Source of the DNA: Typhlomys cinereus
Lineage: Eukaryota > Chordata > Mammalia > Rodentia > Platacanthomyidae
Assembly: GCA_023101885.1 (NCBI GenBank)
Contig: JALPQD010000393.1
Span: 558,001-622,000 of the forward strand
Direction: 5' to 3'
DNA: 64,000 bases
The notes beneath the pieces are model-generated. The model did not search any database and was not told where the DNA came from. It saw only the letters and a program-made list of their open reading frames with translations. A program made the position numbers and the translations under genes. This document shows, piece after piece, positions 11,866 through 23,655 of the stretch. The first letter of the stretch is position 1, and each line of letters starts with the position of its first letter.

Positions 11866-13970
11866 CCTACCTACCTACAGTTTTTCTTCCTCCATATCTG
11901 ACAAAACATTTGCATGTGATTAGAGGTACTATATATAAAATCACAGCAAACAGTTGCGTTGTCTGGCCCAATGAGGTGCAGATAACTGGTAAGGGAGAGC
12001 AACATTTACTTTTAGGCCAGTGTGCTTTAGTTAAAATATATAGTATCATATTAAGATCTTTTAATCTCCTGGGACAAGCAATTAGACCCTTTAGGGATTA
12101 GGATTTTATATGTCTTATGGGTATAACCAAATCTCTGTTTAATCAAGATAGGGACAATTGAAAAACACTTGAATACATGAAAGTCAGTTATTAACAGGTA
12201 TGTTTTTGGTACTCAATGCCTTTTTCTAAATTGCATCTTTTAAATTGAATTTCATCTTCTACAGCATACTTCAGTCTTCTCATAAATCTAACATCACACA
12301 AACCTTTGCAACATACTTTGACCTTCTAATTCATTCCTACAACATAACCTTCTAAGAAACCATAAACTTCATCTTTAAAAGAAAGAAAGGGTTGGATTTT
12401 TTCAGTTGGGCATACAATACACATTTACTCATAGTCATTTATAAATGTATACCTTGAAATCTAAGATATTATAGCTCTTTATTTTTTTATTTACCTCAGT
12501 ATTAGGAAATCTTTTAAAATTTGTACCTTTAAAATACAAATACAATAGAAGACTTTTGACTTATGATATAAAACTTAACATGACTACTTATAATATATGC
12601 AGACTAAGCTGTTTGTTCTTGCCTTTTAAATCCTCATTTTGAAAAGAAAATTTTATCTACTTAACTATCATTTTATATTAGTAAAAATTTTTAAATTCAT
12701 TTGTAGTACTTTAAATATCTTTCAGTACTAAGTTTACCAATAAGTTATAACACAAGTTAGTAAAAGTTCTCTTAACTTACTTTGTCTGGTTTAGAGGATA
12801 TATATCTAAATAGATACCAAGACACTACTAAATATGGAATGGATAATAAATAGCACATGGTCACAGGAGAATCTTTTAAGTTTTCTTTAGAACTCTGTAA
12901 ACATATGATATAAAATAGCATCTAAAATTTAGGAGAATAAGCTTATTACATAGCAATAGAAACATTCAGAAATCATTTACATCTAAATTATATTAGCAAG
13001 GTTGTATTAGTATGCAGTACACATGGAGGACATTGAATTAGGAAAGCAGATTGTAGCAAAGAAGTTGTTGGTCTCTTCCCAGAAAGGGAGCCCATAGAGC
13101 TTATCAAAAGGAAAATGAAGAAATGCAATGAATTTCTCAGAAGACATTTGCATTTTCTTAGTTACTAGATTTGATAGGACAAGATTCCATAAAAGAAGAA
13201 ATGAGCAAGTTTAACTAATCAATATCCATAGTGGTTTTGTTACTCTGGGAACACATGGAAAAATCTTTAAGAACATAATGACATCTTTATTTGCAATCCC
13301 ATTAAAAATCGAAATCGAAAAAGATAATTTGTCATGAAAGAAATGTTATAAATTATCAGGAATCATAGTTATCAACATAAAATGTAAATTACATTAGAGT
13401 ATTTAGGTAGTTAGGCTTTTGATGTCACTAAATGTATTTGTTTTATTAAGTATGCATACATGTGTTTAAATAGAGCATTCCAAAAAATAAAAAATGTTAG
13501 CACACAATAGGAATGAAAAGAAAATTGAAGTGGCCATACATTTGTTACTTTGAAACACAAAACACACAACATACAGATGCATGAATATCATTTGGTAGGT
13601 GTTTCCTGCAGACAATGACCTAATTCACTACTAACAGCTTTAAAATTCGTTATGAATTCATGACACAACACAAAGAGACTCTACATAATCAATCAACATT
13701 AGAAATAGATGAGGAAATAGACTTTGGAAAACATTATCAGAAACAGATTTTTAAAATCAGTACCAAAAGCAAATTAGCATTTAAGAGACCTTATATTTGC
13801 AATTACTCCAATTACTAATGACATATTACTAATGTAACAAATAGTTGTTAGACTATGAGAATAACTAGTGGCTGGAAAGAAAGAAATTGTTTTATTATGT
13901 CAAATCAGCGATTTTAAATGTTTTGTTTTTTTGTGTGTGTGTATGAAGAGAAAGGTAATTTAGCTAGAAC
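10046..13970. other. Unclassified AT-rich intergenic sequence
   Basis: Apart from a tetranucleotide microsatellite at about 11789-11877, I see no gene, RNA or identifiable mobile element. Open frames are short and without domains. Confidence 0.45.
11789..11877. repeat. (CTAT/GTAT)n microsatellite
   Basis: A tetranucleotide tract: CTAT units with interspersed GTAT units at the left, a near-perfect central run, and a short run of CTAC units at the right end. Confidence 0.95.
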
Positions 13971-13979
13971 TTTCAAAGC

Positions 13980-15260
13980 TTAAACATGTGGGGAGGGGCA
14001 AAGAGATGTTGAGTCTTGACTTGGCAAGGAAACCATAGCAGCCATGTGTGGATGTCTGCGGTTACTCCATGACTGGCAATTCTCAGAGAGCAAAGAGGCA
14101 GAGAGAAAAAAAGAAGAAAAAGTAAAAGACACAAAACAAACCATGGGTGTAAGGAACCTTGGACCATCTATCATTTCACTTGAGAAATTTTTGTAAATCT
14201 TGGGGAATATTAATATCAAAAGTGCCAAATTGGGGCCAACAATTACCATTATCCAATTCAAATCGGGGCCCATTTTTGACTAAAAGACACATTAGTGTGA
14301 ACAGTTGAAAGTCTCTCAAATGCAGTTCCTTCAGATGACTCTTTAGACAGGATAAGGGCATGCCTTTGGGATAGTTAATTTATTTCTCACGTGGGTAATC
14401 AAGATAAGATAAACCCAAAACCAAAAGCTTGCTGTCCCAGGATCACAGGTGTTCCTGTGTCTCAGGATGAGCACTAAGACCCGATGTCTAAGGCAAGGTG
14501 ACCCCTAACCAGTTAGACAATCCAAGTTAGAAGGCTCCTGGAGTGAATGAACTTTTGGCACTCCTGGAGCTTCTAGAAACTTAATTCCAGCAGAGTGGAG
14601 AATTCCCCTGTAGGGGTTCTCACCACCTCAATCAGGGCTCTTCTGGAGTTTGCCAAAGGAATGGAACTACCTTGTCTCAAGATGTCCTGATGTTACGTGA
14701 GGACATCTGGCCACCATTTAGGATTATTAGCAGGCAAGGCAGGCACCAGATCTCCTGATGGACTGTCAGCAGAGAAAGAGAAAAGGAAGGGGTATGAAAA
14801 TGGCAGGGAGCAATCCCAAGAGATACTCACACAGGCCATTCCTAGTCAGGGAAATCATATGTTAGAAAAGAGAAGAAGAAAGAAGAAAGGGGAGGGAGCA
14901 GAAGTGAGATAGAACACGAACCTAGCCTTCATCCACAAAGACTGAAGTTTATTCTGGAAACTCCTCCAAAACTCCAGTGAGAGAGTAGCAATTTACCCTC
15001 TAGATAGAAATTACTACTGATTTAGAGTCATTGCAAGCTTTTAATAGATGGAGTATAGGGGGGAAGGAATTTAGGTTTGATCTGTTGGTTCCATTCAGCC
15101 CCAGAATAAGTAGGGGGTCTGTCCAGTTGTCTGTTTTCCTTATCAGATCCTGTAAACATTCTTGGTGGGGGCCTCTGGCAGAGATCTGTTTCTGATATCA
15201 GCTCTCTCAGGTGGGGTCTCTGATTTTGACGTCTGGCTCCGGATCTATCAAATACAAAAA
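13980..15260 (-). mobile_element. Possible degenerate retrovirus-like (ERV) remnant
   Basis: On the minus strand a 61-codon open frame at 14176-14361 contains a W-P-x-F-G-T-F-D motif followed by an amphipathic stretch. This is reminiscent of the matrix region of retroviral gag, but too short to prove it. Upstream on the same strand is about 900 bp of comparatively GC-richer sequence with an AATAAA near 14953. Further upstream, a pyrimidine-rich stretch ending in AG lies just before about 15245. No LTR pair, primer-binding site or TSD was found, and every frame is interrupted. It could instead be an unrelated old repeat. Confidence 0.3.
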
Positions 15261-15299
15261 AGAAAAATGGTATGAAAATTTCACTAACAAATCTCAAAG

Positions 15300-16420
15300 T
15301 AAAAAGTACAAACCTGAAATAGAAATTTAGTTTTCTGGTTAAACATCAATGTGCACATAGAATTCTCTATTCCTTGAATAGAGAATTCAAGGAAATCAAG
15401 AAATGGCTATGAGTCATGTGGGTTGTAATTAAAAGAGATATTATATCAAGATAAAACTATATAAAGAGTTCAAGGAATACTTGTTAGATACAAGCTGATG
15501 TGGGAGAGAAATAAACACAAGCCACATCAATGGCATTAGAGCTATAAGTTGCAATATAAATCATCATGGCAACAGGTGACTACCAGTGTAATAGTGACAT
15601 GAGCACCAAGGAAATAATCAACAGCTTTCTGATTGGATTCAAGACCTGCTTATCAGAATAGTACCATACTATTTTTATAGTTTATTTATAGTTTACTATA
15701 TTTATATTATATTTATATTTATATTTGTATTTATAGTTTACTATAAACTAGAACAAGAACCTAAAAAAAGGGGAAAGAAATAGATTAGCATGGAAGACAG
15801 TCAATAAACCTATAGGCAGAAACTTCTCTGTAGGCAGCTATTATTATACACATAGAATAGGAACTAACAGTGGAAATCTTTGGGTGGGTGGCCTGAAGAG
15901 AAGTAACTTGTTATACTATGGAGGCCTGAACCCTCAGAATTTCACAGAAGCATACAGGCAGAAGGGTGGAAGAGAATAAGAGGAAATGTTGAAAGGAAAG
16001 GAGGCGATAGTAGAGAGGGAGGAGGGAGGGAAGAGATGAACACTCAATATGCTTGTAAAAGTAGAAAAAATAAATAAAACTGGGAAAATATGTAAGGAGA
16101 GATTGCAGAACAGGGAAGATAAAAATATCAGTAATGGGTTGCATTAGATTCCTGCCACCAAGGAAAGAGATTAGGGTGGAGAAGAGCAATGATTCAAACA
16201 CTGGAGGGAAAGAAAGCTTGTAAATTAAAAGTCGAAGTTTGCACTTATTGTGTGCCAGTATGGATAGTAAACACATGTCATCATGTTATGCTGAATTCAG
16301 CAAATATAATGGACAGAAATGAAATTTTAAGTATGTGTAAATAACAAATGCAGGTCATGTATGTAACAGAACTACTGCAGATTTCATCAGCAATGATAAG
16401 TACTAGAATCCAAAAAACGC
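15300..16420. other. Unclassified AT-rich intergenic sequence
   Basis: Contains the hairpin at 15360-15388 and a low-complexity run of TTTATA/TTTACTATA units at about 15668-15750. A minus-strand 121-codon open frame at 15911-16276 has no recognisable domain. Confidence 0.45.
15360..15388. repeat. Perfect 13-bp inverted repeat with 3-nt loop
   Basis: The arms at 15360-15372 and 15376-15388 are exact reverse complements, starting and ending with GAATTC. Nothing next to it suggests a function. Confidence 0.85.
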
Positions 16421-16667
16421 CATCTGAAAAATACTGACTCATGGGTTATGCTTCTGTCTCACAAGCAAAAGAGCCTGAATTGGCATCCAAGATTCCACTT
16501 AAAAACTCTAGGCAGAAATGGTGGTAGCCTGCACCTCTGGTCCTGTAAAGCAGAGCTTGGGAAACTCCGGAGCAAAACAAATAGGAGATAGAGAATCCAG
16601 GGTGATATCTGAAGTTACCCTTGATCTTTCACGGACACCCACACACATACACACACACATACACACA
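16421..16667 (+). mobile_element. tRNA-derived SINE, old copy
   Basis: Same family as the copies at 54667 and 57498. It has a decayed tRNA-like head, then the shared body segments 'tagcctgcacctctgg', 'agcttgggaaactccgg' and 'acccttgatctttcac', ending in an imperfect CA-rich tail. Divergence is higher than in the other copies. Confidence 0.75.
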
Positions 16668-16749
16668 AATCACTCACAAATCCATACATGAGCAAAAAAA
16701 TGCTGAAGAAATTTAATACTGAAAATGTCAGTCATGAGGAAGAGGTTAA

Positions 16750-16850
16750 GCCAGCATGGCAGTTCAAACATCTAATTCTCACACTTAAGAGGTGGAGGGA
16801 GAAAAACAAAGTTTCTCCAGGAAGTCCTATCTCACAAAGAAAGAAATTGC
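16750..16850 (+). mobile_element. Probable B1-like SINE fragment
   Basis: The start resembles the B1 left end (GCCAGCATGGCAGTTCA), followed by 'ctaattctcacacttaagaggtgga', comparable to the B1 core. It is strongly decayed and lacks a clear right end. Confidence 0.4.
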
Positions 16851-18339
16851 AGAGTCACAGAGATTGCTGACTTCCTTGATTGATTTTATCTAACATCAGA
16901 TTAATGCAGAAATGTCTTGTTTACATCTATTCTAGAATTCAGCATCACCATTTTTACCCAAATCATGTTTTTTCATCTCTAGTTATTATCACAAATTTAT
17001 GTGATGTTCCCTTAGACTTTCTTATGAAGACAGTCTCATTGTGTATGTGGACTGCTGATATCAAGGGAGTCTCCATAGATTTTTGTGCCTTTGGACCAAA
17101 CAATAATATTTTCTGGGCTGAATGCCACTTAGGAGACATCTTATGGTTATTCAGATTCCTTTTCATTTATTGCTATTTCCACTCCTCATTTCAAAGAATC
17201 TTACCACAGAGAAGCATCCTTCTCTCAGAGCTAGATTTAACAGTCAGAGTTTACTTCCTTAATTTATTCCAGATTGATGCAAGAGTCCATTCTTATTTCT
17301 AGTTATTGGCAGGGTTAGCAATTTTTTAAGTTAATTGATTTTTTGGCACTCAAGGTTATATTTTTAAAAACACTTCTGTCAGAAGAAATATGAAGCAAAC
17401 ACTGAGCATAGGATCTGAATTTACTCACGGGCTTTGCTGTAGCTGTTCATTCATACATCTAGAGATATATATTGGAACCCTGGCAGGTGCTGCATGCCTG
17501 CCAGGGCTGACAAGAGAACATACTACAGAAGTTTTAGTTCAGTCTCTCTCTAGAAATAAGATTTTCTTCTGGCTATGTATTCTTCTAGGTATTTCTTACT
17601 GGAAAATGCATATTTCCTTTAATTATTTACTAACTTGACTTTTGGGCTAATATTAATATGTAATGTTAAATATCAAAGTTGTACAGAATGAATTTTATAT
17701 AGAAAATAAAAAAGTTTACAATAGGAACTGGTTTTACAATCTGGGCCATTAATTTAATAAATGTTTATTTATGTCCTTCATTGTTCCAAAAGTTATTTTA
17801 GAAGTTTCAGACACAAAATATTGAAAGTAAAGGCCAAAATTGAAAAAAATTAAAACTATAGGCCAAAGAGAAATTTGAATTTAGAAAATGATGTCAATTA
17901 GAATTAAACGTATAATAGAATTCATGATCATACTTCACATGTTTTGAGATATGCCATAAATTATACTTTTAGCTTCTACATAGCATAGCACAGAGAGGTA
18001 CTAGAGCACTTATGGTGAGGGAAGAGTTATTTTTTCCTTAATAAGTAAATCATAGTTCTTCATAAAGGAGATATATTGTGATGTACTGAACAAAGTCTTC
18101 AACCATATATTTGTAATATATCTCAGGTCAGCTTACAGTGAAAGGCTGCATAATTGAAATGAACTATAAAAGTAGTTCAGATGTGCTCTTAGGCTAGGAC
18201 AGCAGAGGCCAATTATAACTTCTGCTGTGTAGTGGTTGGACTCAGTGAAAACTTTGGAATATCTATTGGAAGAGATAAACTGAGCATCCTTTAGGTAATA
18301 CTATTTGGAATTATATAATTCAACTTCAAAATTATTTAT
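16851..18339. other. Unclassified sequence; 140-codon open frame of unknown meaning
   Basis: A plus-strand frame at 16880-17302 is open for 140 codons but is Phe/Leu/Ile-rich, with no domain I recognise and an overlapping antisense frame. No promoter, splice signals or poly(A) context support it. I treat it as chance. Confidence 0.35.
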
Positions 18340-18536
18340 TGTGGGAGAGTGTTTGTGTATGTATACATGTATGTATGTTCATATGTATATGTAAATATGC
18401 TATGATATGTGAGGAGGCTAGATAACAATGTACGGAGTCAGATCTCTTCTTTCATCATGTAGGATTCATGAAACTGAACTCAGATCCCCATGTTTGTGGA
18501 ATAGGGGTTTTTGTCTTCTGAGCCATCTTGCAGGCT
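18340..18536 (-). mobile_element. B3-like tRNA-derived SINE
   Basis: On the minus strand it starts at 18536 with a TGCAAGATGGCTCAGAAG-like head and a B-box-like 'gaactgaactcag' region nearby. It ends in a TG/TA-rich simple tail at about 18350-18405. The central 'ctttcatcatgtagga' resembles the B3 body segment for this position. Confidence 0.65.
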
Positions 18537-18971
18537 ATATAATTAAATTTTTCCATGAATACTATAAAAATTTAATTAAATTTGGCAATATTAACTCTAC
18601 TGTTGCTGTGTCTGAACCTTCATAGGCTGAAGAATCACTTGCCAACTTTATAGAACTCTCTACTTGTAGTGATTCTAATTTGTTACATTCGATGTGGGAT
18701 GGAGTATTTTAAATAAAGCCAGGGAAAATTTTAGAGTTCATTGCCTTACCTAGTATATAGATTGTCTGAGACCAAGGAGCCTTCAAGTAGCAAAAAAATT
18801 GTCTTCCACAGTCACAAGTTTAAAGTTTGAAGTATTGCTGCACATTTTGTGATTGGCTATTATACATAGCATCCTATTTCAGGGAAATCATAGATGTTTA
18901 CACTGAGTAGTGGTACTTGATTGGTTTCATTTCACTGAAACAGGCCGTTTGTCAAGGAGGCAAAGCTTTGT

Positions 18972-19042
18972 GTTTATGATTAGAAACAATGTTTAAAAAG
19001 CCAAGATGATCTAAGTTTTAATCATGTGACTTTGGGTGTTGG
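18972..19042 (+). repeat. 71-bp segment duplicated at 21338-21408 (copy 1)
   Basis: It matches 21338-21408 at 70 of 71 positions by direct reading (one G/A difference). Flanking sequence outside the 71 bp is much less similar. Confidence 0.9.
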
Positions 19043-19267
19043 TTCCAGGCATATGTACATTGTATTCTTCATTTTACTTTTCTTTAGCAAGAGGTCTTAG
19101 ACATAGTATGTCTCTGCTTCTTTGAAACTGAGATTATTACAGAGTGGTTAAAATATTCAATGAGCAAGTAACAAATTTTCGTTTGGGGGAGATTTGTGTA
19201 TCTTCACCAGTATTTTTTTTAAAAGAAATTACTTCATTCATTTAAAGATTGGTGATAAAGCAAAGAT

Positions 19268-19800
19268 AACAACCACCTAGAACTAGGCCAGCCTAATCTC
19301 TCCCTATCCTAAAGCTCAGGGAAATTCGCAGAAGAGGGGGGGTAAGATTGTAAGAGCACAAGGATGGGAGGAGCAATGATATGCAAGATACTCCACACAA
19401 GTTAGGGCCGAAGCAATCATAATTGGACTTTGCATGCCCTCCGCAATGTCCAACACACTATTGACCCCACAAAGTCTAGCATTTGCTAAAGGCACTAAGA
19501 TCCTTGGAGGCAAGGGATTGAAAGCCACAGTAGTGTTCCTATGCTTAAGGGGAACACAGGAAAGGGTTCAGGGAAATGCCACTGGGTCCTTGTACGTCAT
19601 CAGAGAGTAGGGCCCAGACGAGAGTCTGGCATGCACATTAAAGGATTCTCTGGGGATTGGGGGGGAGGCACTAGGGGATGGGGAGGGAGGGGTGAGGGGA
19701 GGGGGAGCAGGGGGATGGGAGGAGGAGAAGGGAGGGAGGGAACCAGTGTACCTATTAAGTTTGTATGAGTGGAAATAATAATAAAAAATGTTAAAAAAAA
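19268..19800 (+). mobile_element. 5'-truncated L1, 3' UTR only, plus strand
   Basis: This is the reverse-complement equivalent of the 3' UTR of the full-length L1 (about 48100-48640). It includes the shared blocks 'ccttggaggcaagggattg' and 'ggtccttgtacgtcatcag', a G-rich polypurine tract at about 19655-19742, and an A-rich end. Only about 530 bp is present, so it was truncated within the 3' UTR at insertion. No protein-coding L1 sequence remains. The TSD is unclear. Confidence 0.85.
19655..19742 (+). repeat. G-rich polypurine tract of L1 3' UTR
   Basis: Runs of three or more G separated by A or short spacers, almost purely purine. Such tracts are a known feature of mammalian L1 3' UTRs and could form G-quadruplex structure. 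Its C-rich complement recurs at 30200-30240, 48170-48240 and 55025-55080. Confidence 0.8.
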
Positions 19801-21895
19801 GATTACTTTTGTAAAGTAAGCAACTGGGGAGTTGAATGTGACACCCAAAACTCCCCAGTTCCCCATGCTAAAAAACAGAGAATACAGTAAGAGAGGGGAC
19901 AGAAAGCATTTGTGAACCAGATATATGGGATGAGCACCAAAAAGTACCAAAAAGCAGTACCCCCTATTCATAAAACTGATGCACTAACATATTGCAACCA
20001 GCTCTGCCTACACATGACCTATGTTAGATCAGGTCCAAAGGTATGGCACAATGAGAGAAGTTTTCAGATATCTGTATTCTTCACAGAGTGATCATTGATT
20101 GTCAAAACTGGCCAGAGGAATAGAGTCTCTCATGTGTTAGTGTTATGCTACTGAAATATTGTCTATGTTACAAAAGGTATCAAGGCACATGCAAGAGCAG
20201 ACAACTGGTCTAATCATTGGACCCTGTGGGAGGGAACTATGCAAGAAGGGATTCTGAGATAGGAGGGAAGCTTATTTGGGGAGAGGCAATCAGGTAGAGT
20301 TATTTGGGAGGAGAGAATAACAGTAAAATTCTGTTGCAATTTTACACACCAAAAAGACTTTTTTTCTGGTAACATAATAAAAATCTCTTTTAGTAAAGAC
20401 TTTTCAGTGAACCTGTACCCTATACTACCAATTATCAGGCAACAACTTTGTTTTTATACTGTATTAATATAGTTCATTGGCTTTTAGTGTTCTTCTTCTT
20501 GGAACCTTCTGTTTATTATTTGCAGGATGCCTCTGGGAGACCACATTATTTATAGTTGAATGGTTATGCACTGAGAGACACATTTATTCTCTAAATAGTC
20601 AAAAAAATTAGGCACAGCAAGGCAAGGGGGCGGTTTCACTTCTGATAAACCACTAATATTCTGGAGAAAAATGTATGATACTTGAGTGACTTAGGTGAAG
20701 AAACTGGATATTTTAATTTTTCTATTATCTGGCCATTTCTCTTTATAGAAACAGAACTGCAAAAAACGCTGTATCGTGCTTAAATTCATACTAGCAGTCA
20801 CAGGGCATGAAGTCTGCTTTTTCCATCTTAAGCTCAGCATTCATTTACCTAATCACATCCAACATTAGTACATTAAGAGTCGAATACTGGCAAATGCTGG
20901 CTGTTTGACTAAAATTGCAACACTGAAATGTATTCTTTTTACTATTGCTTGGCATTGTATTGGTTCTAGGATGAATAAGGAATAATTGTATGAGCTCATA
21001 TCTACTCTCAACTCTAGGTTGCCCACTGGTGTAGTTCATCCACCATCCACCCAGATAATTTGTCTTTGTAAGACAAGTCAACCTATTCTGTTGGGTTATT
21101 TTCTATTGGCAAGGGCTTAAAAATATGCTTAAAAAACAAGCATTGTACTTCTTTTAGCAGGGAATAAAAGAAGGAAATGGAATATCAGCAGGGCAAAGAA
21201 AATCTTCAAAATGGTTTTGAGGTGAATATGATTTTCTGTTCTCCTTAGAAAAACAGATACAAGGTTTTCATTACTTATAGTGGATTGGTATACTTTCAAC
21301 TGGTAGGAGACCCCCATTGTCTATGGCAAAACTTTTTGTTTATGATTAGAAACAATGTTTAAAAAGCCAAGATGATCTAAATTTTAATCATGTGACTTTG
21401 GGTGTTGGAAAAAAACTAAAGGAGACCATTTTTTTCATTAGTTAATAGTCTGACTTGTTTGTCAGAGTGGCTTGAAATAAATATATCTGAAGTGAATTCC
21501 AATGCAAACTAGCTCGAAGCATTAGGAGGAAAGCTGACTTTAAAAACACACTAAATAATCATGAAGGCTGAGTCGAAAAGAAGTGTTAGTAGTAGGAAAT
21601 GAAGGAAGGTCAAGAGGAATATTTGTGATAAAATTAGTGAAATGTCCCTTGAGTACTCACTTTCTCTAATTGATGTCTCCTTATTAAGTATTTCCTATAG
21701 TTTGTTTGGTGTTTGTTTTCTTTTATTTTTAGACTCAACCAAACCAATAGAATACTAACTACTTCTGTGAGATATTTAGTTATGAGATTAGATTTTCATA
21801 GGCAAAGACCAATGATTCAACTAGGTAAAGAGCTAGTAAGAAGCAATTCCAAGGAGGATGGAAATAAGGTTAAATTAATGCATGTCAAACATGGT
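19801..21895. other. Unclassified sequence with a 12-bp inverted repeat
   Basis: Just beyond the L1 tail, two 12-bp arms (19822-19833 and 19849-19860) are exact reverse complements around a 15-nt loop. The second copy of the 71-bp duplication is at 21338-21408. No gene is visible. Confidence 0.5.
21338..21408 (+). repeat. 71-bp segment duplicated from/to 18972-19042 (copy 2)
   Basis: 70 of 71 positions are identical to copy 1, same orientation. A run of seven A follows immediately, so a retroposed fragment is possible, but no convincing TSD was seen. Confidence 0.9.
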
Positions 21896-22290
21896 GATAT
21901 GGGTTGAATCTTGACTATTTCTAAAAAAACTTATCTCTTAAAGGCATATCCTCAGCTGATGAGCCTACTGGTGAAGATGGTGAATACTTAAGGAGGTACA
22001 GCCCAGTGGGAGAAAGTCACTCATTGGGTATGTTTCCAATGGTATGTGTGGCCTTGTGCTCTGTTTCTTTCTTTGCTTTCCAGTGGCCATGAAGTAAATA
22101 ATAAATTTGCTGCACCACATGGTTTCTGACATGAGGTTCCATCTTATTATAGGTCAAAAGTGAGGGGTCAGGAGTATGGACTGAAACCTCTGAATTCATG
22201 AGAAAAAAGATCCTACCTCCCTTCTCTGTTGTTTATTTCAGATATTTTGCCAGTTTGTCACAGTGATGGAATATAACATACCTGTCATTT
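21896..22290 (+). mobile_element. LTR-like repeat, MaLR-type (putative)
   Basis: It begins TGATATGGGTTGAATC and ends near 'gtttgtcacagtgatggaat', the kind of start and finish seen in ERVL-MaLR LTRs. About 395 bp fits an LTR. No internal region is attached, so it would be a solo LTR. The subfamily is not identified. Confidence 0.45.
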
Positions 22291-23250
22291 TTAGCTGATG
22301 TATTTGTCCATCTCTGTCCTCTGAATGAAATAGCCATCATCTTCATCAGAGCATCTGTGACTATTTGCAAGGAGCCCTTAAGATTGACCTGTTGACTGTT
22401 GACATTTCTTCAAAAGTAGATGGGGTAGGGAGTGCCAGATGATGCTCATTTGAGATGCCAGTTACTCCCTTCTCTATCCCCTGGTCAGTTATATGCAATT
22501 CTTCCATGACTCATGTGGCCTTGTGATCTCAGGAGATGCTCTAGTTCATAGAGAGTGGAGGGTTAATTGGACGAGAGAACTCTGCCCATGCAGCTAGAGG
22601 GAGGTCTTCAAAAATGTGAGGTGAGACTTTCCTATGTCATTGCTCTGAGATCACTCATACACCTGTAAGCAACTCCTCATCCATGATCTGTAAGCAAGCC
22701 CAATAATCTCATTGTCTCCCCACAGGTATACTTTGGTGGAAATTGGACTTTGGTGTGTTGTTGGTGCCCTATAATGGGCAGGGAGCAAGAAAGAGATTAC
22801 ACAACACTCATTGGTTACAGACCAACTCTCCACTCATCTTCTTTGGCTATATTTGAAACAGTTCTTCTCTTCTCTGTTTTGCTTTCAATCAACATTCAAA
22901 CTCTCCCAAAGCCTGTGTCCTAGAGCATTTCTTCTCTGAGTCACTCTTCCTGATTCCTATCACTCTGCTCGGTCAGCTTGATATGCTGATATGCTACACT
23001 GTAACTGACTGGATTTTTGGTTTGTCTAGAGCTGCACAGAAATCATACCCAAAGGATAAAAACTGTGATGTGAACTGAGTTCTGAATCAAAGATTGTGAT
23101 GCTGACTTCTGGCCCATGCTAGTTCCCTGGAAGCCACAGAACTTGGGCAAGTTGAGCATCTGTCTTTACTGGTTTACCCAGACAGAGAACTATGTGACTG
23201 TCAAATGACGTAAAGGGTGAGAATGTGCTCTGTTCTGGAAGGTGTGCTAG
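22291..23250. other. Unclassified intergenic sequence
   Basis: Slightly less AT-rich than its surroundings; no gene or assigned repeat. Confidence 0.4.
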
Positions 23251-23254
23251 TTAT

Positions 23255-23655
23255 TGTCATAGTTAAGCACAGGTGTCAACTTGACTGTTGGTTTGAGCTC
23301 TAGGCACAGTTGTAGAGAGTAGATGGTTAAGCCCAGAGCAAACCTGAAGGAGATTGTCCAGATGGTAGGGAAGACCCAGCCCATGGTGGGTGGGATTAGG
23401 CCCTGGATAAATCACAGAGAGCTGGTTGAGAGAGTGGACATCCTTCTGTATACTTGGCCAGACATGCTGGTCTGGCAAGCAAAGATTGTCCATCTCTCAG
23501 CCGTTATGCAGTGATAGTGTGGCCAGCTTCCTCAGCCCTGGTATTGGTGTATGCTCTCCCATCAAGCTGGACTAAGAACTGTAACTGGACTGTCATAAGA
23601 AAGTAAACTCTTTGTTCCCTTAAGCTGTGTGATGTCATTTATCAGCAACTATGCG
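23255..23655 (+). mobile_element. Interspersed repeat family with TGTCAACTTGAC start (copy 1)
   Basis: About 400 bp, homologous to the repeats at about 25675-26090 and 39810-40210. Shared landmarks are 'tgtcaacttgac' near the start, 'agcccatggtgggtgggatt', 'cttggccagacatgctggtctg', 'tccatctctcag', and a terminal 'aagaaagtaaactctttgttc' region. It looks like an old rodent LTR or non-autonomous DNA element. I cannot name it safely. Confidence 0.6.

Noticed and set aside
11789..11877. Regular tetranucleotide array considered as a CRISPR-like or satellite array
   Set aside because: Units are 4 bp with no spacers; it is a plain microsatellite in a mammalian genome.
14930..15000. AATAAA-containing minus-strand stretch as the 3' end of a host gene
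   Set aside because: No upstream exon with coding character; better considered, weakly, as part of an LTR-like remnant.
16880..17302. 140-codon plus-strand open frame
   Set aside because: No domain, no signal peptide or gene context, overlapping antisense frame, hydrophobic bias expected from T-rich DNA.
23263..23514. Overlapping open frames on both strands (76 and 63 codons)
   Set aside because: They fall inside an interspersed repeat that recurs at 25675 and 39810 without conserving either frame.
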